A DNA stretch of 9,247 bases from the NCBI GenBank assembly GCA_934486495.1, contig CAKSPW010000078.1:1-9247 (forward strand), given 5' to 3'. A program made the translations under genes and the position numbers. Origin of the DNA: an uncultured Clostridia bacterium (GTDB lineage Bacteria; Bacillota; Clostridia; UBA1381). A model generated the notes under the pieces. It ran no database searches. It had not been told where the DNA came from and was given only the letters and a program-made list of their open reading frames with translations. Each line of letters opens with the position of its first letter. The first letter of the stretch is position 1. Below, piece after piece: positions 6,468 through 9,247 of the stretch.

Positions 6468-7781
6468 ATGAAAAAAACTTTAATCACAGCCGCCATTCTT
6501 GCGGCGCTTTCCCCTGCGGCATTCGCCGACACGATAGAAATTACGATAAATTCTCCCGTTGTGTATACACAGGGCAAAACAATCGAAAAAAGCGAGCTTG
6601 ATGTTGCGGCATATATCGAAAACGATATTACAATGATTCCGCTGAGATTTGTCTCCGAAAAGCTTGGTGCAACGGTTACATGGAACGGCGACACGAGAGA
6701 GGTTACATGTGAAAAAGGCGGAAATACGGTCGGTCTTAAAATAGGCGATAAAACGGCGTACAAATCAACCTCAGACGGCACCGAAAATGTTGAGCTTCCG
6801 GCAGAGCCGATTATTCTGAACAATTTAACGCTTGTTCCTTTGAGATTTGTTTCGGAGGGCTTGGGTGCGGATGTCGAATACGTTCCGCTCACAAAGCAGG
6901 TTCTCATTTCCGATTACTCAACCGAGAACGGAAAGCTCGGCGGCGTTATTGCAACCGTCGGCGACAGAAAAATAGACGGCAACCTTTTAAATGTCTATTA
7001 TCAAATGAATATGCATTATCTTCCGTATTACGGTGCGGAGGGATATTTGAACACCGTATATGAAAACCTTTCAAACTATGAGGCAATCGCATCGGAGTGG
7101 AATAAGCTCGGCGAGCCTGTCAAAATGAACGAGAGCATGGCGGAGGAGCTTTCAACCTATTCCGATGACGAGCTGGCGCAAAGCGGAGTTTTGAAGGCAA
7201 ACCTTGCCAAAATACTTGACCTTACAAATATCGTTATGGCAGCGGAGGACAAATATATTGCCGAGGTTGACGATAAAACAACGGAGGAGTACTACAAAAA
7301 CAATTACGTTTGTGCAAAACACATTCTTCTTATGACGCAAAACGAAAAAACGGGCGAGCCGATAACCGACAAGGAAAAGGCGCAGGTTAAGAAAAAAGCA
7401 GAGGAAATTCTTAAAAAGCTTAAAGGCGGTGCAAGCTTCGATAAGCTTATGGAGGAGTATTCGGAGGATCCCGGCTCAAAATCGAACCCCGACGGATATG
7501 TGTTTACAAAGGGAGAGATGGTTTCGGAATTTGAAAAATCGGCATTCGAGCTTGAAGAAGGAAAACTCAGCGATATCGTGCAAACGCAATACGGCTATCA
7601 TATTATAAAAAAAGAAGCGCTTCCGCCGATAACCGATAATTTAAAATCAACAATAAACAATATATTTATAAGCGAAAAGCTTTCCGAAATTGCCTCGGGG
7701 GTAAAAAAAGAGATTAAAATTCCGCTTGCGGATATATACGATGAAATAACTCCCGCCGAATATAAAGAATCGGAAAAGTAG
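6468..7781 (+). CDS. Exported PpiC-type (parvulin) peptidyl-prolyl isomerase with copper-amine-oxidase-like repeats
   Basis: A 437-residue secreted foldase in the broad sense of PrsA/SurA. A Sec signal peptide (1-20: Lys-Lys, hydrophobic core, AFA-D cleavage site) has no lipobox, unlike usual PrsA. Residues about 23-150 form a copper-amine-oxidase N-terminal-like module with two repeats, marked by IPLRFVSEKLGATVTW (57-72) and VPLRFVSEGLGADVEY (123-138). In Firmicutes this module is found on many wall or surface proteins and does not imply oxidase activity. About 155-275 is a helical region resembling the SurA/PrsA chaperone core. The parvulin domain is about 281-384: CAKHILL with H285, then ASFDKLMEEYSEDPGS (322-337), then GYVFTKGEMVSEFEKSAF, then VQTQYGYHIIKKE. 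AAAGGAG sits 7 bases before the ATG. It probably folds exported proteins. The exact substrate is unknown, and I do not name it prsA because of the different architecture. Confidence 0.85.
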   Translation: MKKTLITAAILAALSPAAFADTIEITINSPVVYTQGKTIEKSELDVAAYIENDITMIPLRFVSEKLGATVTWNGDTREVTCEKGGNTVGLKIGDKTAYKSTSDGTENVELPAEPIILNNLTLVPLRFVSEGLGADVEYVPLTKQVLISDYSTENGKLGGVIATVGDRKIDGNLLNVYYQMNMHYLPYYGAEGYLNTVYENLSNYEAIASEWNKLGEPVKMNESMAEELSTYSDDELAQSGVLKANLAKILDLTNIVMAAEDKYIAEVDDKTTEEYYKNNYVCAKHILLMTQNEKTGEPITDKEKAQVKKKAEEILKKLKGGASFDKLMEEYSEDPGSKSNPDGYVFTKGEMVSEFEKSAFELEEGKLSDIVQTQYGYHIIKKEALPPITDNLKSTINNIFISEKLSEIASGVKKEIKIPLADIYDEITPAEYKESEK

Positions 7782-7792
7782 GAGGGATTTAA

Positions 7793-8329
7793 ATGGTATA
7801 TTTTTTAATGACGGACGGATTTGAAGAAATTGAGGCGATTACTCCCATTGACTTTTTAAGGCGCTGCGGCGCAAATGTCAAAACAGTTGCCGTGGGAGAC
7901 AGCAAAAGAGTTGTCGGTGCGCATAATATACCGATAGAGGCGGATATAAATTTTGATGAGATAGACAAAAAAGACCTTCAAATGCTTGTACTTCCGGGCG
8001 GTCCGGGTCATATCGGACTTAAATGCGAAAAGGTATATGCGCTTATCGGTTATGCGGCTGAAAACAACATTCCGATAGGTGCGATTTGCGCCGCACCGTC
8101 AATTATCGGTGAGCTTGGTATGCTTGACGGAAAAAGGGCAACCTGCTTCCCGGGTTACGAAAAAATGCTTAAGGGCGCCGTAATTTGCGGTGACCCTGCC
8201 GTACATGACGGACAGTTTATTACAGCCTGCGGTGCGGGAGCTGCCGGCGAATTTGCTTTTCTGCTTGCAGAGGAGCTGTTCGGCAGACAAAAAGCGGAGG
8301 AGATAAAAAGTGCAATGCAGTTTAGATAA
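7793..8329 (+). CDS. DJ-1/PfpI family protein
   Basis: A 178-residue single-domain protein of the DJ-1/ThiJ/PfpI superfamily, cytosolic by lack of a signal peptide. The nucleophile-elbow cysteine is C99 in GAICAAP (96-102), equivalent to human DJ-1 Cys106. The supporting glutamate is E14 in DGFEEIEA (8-15), equivalent to Glu18. LVLPGGPG (65-72) and the C-terminal ITACGAGAAGEFAFLLAEEL (143-162) are also family features. Members have been described as oxidative-stress sensors, chaperones, glyoxalases or deglycases; the last activity is disputed and the substrate here cannot be told from sequence. It starts 11 bases after the foldase stop, with a TAGGAGGG Shine-Dalgarno overlapping that stop. 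Its 3' end overlaps the next gene by 20 bases. Confidence 0.88.
   Translation: MVYFLMTDGFEEIEAITPIDFLRRCGANVKTVAVGDSKRVVGAHNIPIEADINFDEIDKKDLQMLVLPGGPGHIGLKCEKVYALIGYAAENNIPIGAICAAPSIIGELGMLDGKRATCFPGYEKMLKGAVICGDPAVHDGQFITACGAGAAGEFAFLLAEELFGRQKAEEIKSAMQFR
8296..8312 (+). promoter_or_regulatory. Ribosome binding site and GTG start of the folate gene
   Basis: GGAGGAG (8296-8302) lies 7 bases before GTG (8310-8312). Both are inside the DJ-1 family gene. The ideal spacing decides this GTG as the start, since the next in-frame Met comes only at residue 14 and would cut into the conserved N-terminal helix. Confidence 0.7.
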
Positions 8330-8870
8330 AAAAGCTGTAAGAGAACAAATGAAGGCTTTGCGGCGCAAGGTGAGCAAGGAAGAAAAAAAGCTTGCAAGCC
8401 GTGCTGTATGCGAGCGGCTTTTTTGCAGTAATTTGCTTGTTGCGGCGCAAAACGTATGCGTGTATATGGACGCATTCGGCGAAATTGAAACGGAAGAAAT
8501 AATAAGCAAACTCAGAAACAACAATAAAAATGTATATGTTCCCTGCGTAAACGGTGATGATATTTTTATATCGAAGCTTACCGACTCACTTTCTCCCGGC
8601 GCATTCGGAATAAGAGAGCCAAAGAATAAAGAGAGCATTGATAAATCCGTTATTGACGCTTTTCTGCTGCCCGGACTCGCATTTGACAGCTCGGGCGCAA
8701 GAGTCGGATTCGGAAAAGGATATTATGACAAGCTTCTGTCTGGAACAAACGCATTAAAAATAGGACTTGCATATTCATTTCAAACGGTTGACCGGATCGA
8801 ATGTGAAGAACACGATATTAAGGCAGATTATATTGTAACCGAAAGAATGGTGATTGATTGTGGAATATAG
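8310..8870 (+). CDS. 5-formyltetrahydrofolate cyclo-ligase (MTHFS)
   Basis: Cytosolic enzyme converting 5-formyltetrahydrofolate to 5,10-methenyltetrahydrofolate at the cost of ATP, returning the inhibitory storage form to the one-carbon pool. The 186-residue protein has the normal length. N-terminal basic residues in KKAVREQMKALRR (7-19) match the family ATP-binding region. SPGAFGIREP (95-104) matches the usual G-x-x-G-I-x-E-P turn. The hallmark LLPGLAFDSSGARVGFGKGY (119-138) followed by YDKLL is present, then GLAYSFQTVDRIECEEHDIK (152-171). The start is GTG, with GGAGGAG 7 bases before it, overlapping the DJ-1 gene by 20 bases. The last 11 bases probably overlap the next gene. The packing implies one operon. 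Confidence 0.93.
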   Translation: MQCSLDKKAVREQMKALRRKVSKEEKKLASRAVCERLFCSNLLVAAQNVCVYMDAFGEIETEEIISKLRNNNKNVYVPCVNGDDIFISKLTDSLSPGAFGIREPKNKESIDKSVIDAFLLPGLAFDSSGARVGFGKGYYDKLLSGTNALKIGLAYSFQTVDRIECEEHDIKADYIVTERMVIDCGI

Positions 8871-9247
8871 CGGAATAAAGGTAATGTGGCGGCTTTTGCT
8901 GCTTGAATGCATTTGTTTGTTGGCGTCAAGTTTTTTTGAGGTTTGGCTTACCGATTCGGTAGGAATTTCTCTTTACGCGTCAATGATACCGGCACAGCTG
9001 CATATGCTCATACCTATAATTATAGGCGGAGTATACCTCACAAAAAATTACAGGTATTATACATTTTCAAATATGATCGGGCTTTGCGGCTTCGACCCGA
9101 TTATACTGCTTCCGACAATTCTTTTGCCGTATGCCTCGGAAAACTTCGGTATGTGGATGGTTTGGCCGTATATCGAAACGCTTACAGGCATATTCGGCGA
9201 GCAGGCAGCGGGTATAACCGCACCGGAGACGGTAAGGGAGCTTTTGC
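8860..9247 (+). CDS. Membrane protein of unknown function, N-terminal part (3' end outside window)
   Basis: An open frame of 129 codons runs off the right edge. The likely start is GTG at 8860, overlapping the folate gene by 11 bases, with a weak GGTG Shine-Dalgarno; the alternative ATG at 8884 has only AAAGG two bases before it, which is too close. The protein is rich in hydrophobic and aromatic residues, with likely membrane segments at about 10-29 (MWRLLLLECICLLASSFFEV region), 44-60 (MLIPIIIGGVYL) and 79-92 (DPIILLPTILLPY). The ending visible here (GEQAAGITAPETVRELL) looks soluble. I do not recognise the family. Its position and codon use match its neighbours, so it is probably a real gene of the same operon. 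Confidence 0.6.
   Translation, partial: MEYSGIKVMWRLLLLECICLLASSFFEVWLTDSVGISLYASMIPAQLHMLIPIIIGGVYLTKNYRYYTFSNMIGLCGFDPIILLPTILLPYASENFGMWMVWPYIETLTGIFGEQAAGITAPETVRELL

Noticed and set aside
6398..6907. Minus-strand open frame of 169 codons across the foldase start and its promoter
   Set aside because: Antisense to the signal peptide and first repeats of the foldase; Ser/Val-rich translation typical of a shadow frame and no ribosome binding site.
8099..8638. Minus-strand open frame of 179 codons
   Set aside because: Antisense to both the DJ-1 and cyclo-ligase genes, which are well supported by motifs.
1..9247. CRISPR array, insertion sequence, prophage, toxin-antitoxin or defence system
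   Set aside because: No regular spaced repeats, transposase, integrase, terminal inverted repeats or defence-type domains are seen on either strand.

Overview
The window looks like the chromosome of an anaerobic Firmicute, most likely a clostridial (Oscillospiraceae- or Lachnospiraceae-type) bacterium. Supporting this are SigmaA-type promoters with 17-bp spacers, strong AGGAGG-type ribosome binding sites, very AT-rich intergenic DNA, TTAACA-type Pho boxes, the long clostridial form of PRPP synthetase, and an exported protein with copper-amine-oxidase-like repeats. The taxonomic call is inference from gene content; no rRNA or other phylogenetic marker is present.

Layout: positions 1-6230 are transcribed leftward and 6468-9247 rightward, from a divergent promoter region at 6231-6467. 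Leftward, in order of transcription, comes a complete high-affinity phosphate operon pstS-pstC-pstA-pstB-phoU (6230 to 2274), then a 237-bp gap carrying a promoter, then prs (2036 to 912), then a 202-bp gap with a GC-rich hairpin, then the first 236 codons of a WYL-family transcriptional regulator that runs off the left edge. Rightward comes an exported parvulin-type foldase with copper-amine-oxidase-like repeats (6468-7781), a DJ-1/PfpI family protein (7793-8329), 5-formyltetrahydrofolate cyclo-ligase (8310-8870) and the start of a membrane protein of unknown function that runs off the right edge. The four rightward genes are packed or overlapping and are probably one operon.

How the genes work together: PstS captures phosphate outside the membrane, PstC and PstA form the channel, PstB hydrolyses ATP to drive uptake, and PhoU couples the transporter to Pho signalling. 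The pstS promoter carries four TT(A/T)ACA hexamers, so phosphate-starvation control by a PhoP-type regulator encoded elsewhere is likely. Prs makes PRPP for nucleotide, histidine and tryptophan synthesis and is activated by phosphate in characterised class I enzymes, so its place after pst-phoU may be metabolically meaningful but could be chance. The rightward operon mixes export-related protein folding and folate metabolism.

I found no CRISPR array, insertion sequence, prophage, tRNA or rRNA gene, and no obviously new multi-gene system. The best second-look items are the Pho-box cluster reaching into the core pstS promoter, an inverted repeat covering the prs -35 element, a hairpin just before the TTG-started WYL gene, a 12-mer shared by the prs and WYL upstream regions, the repeat-parvulin domain architecture, and the unrecognised membrane protein at the right edge.
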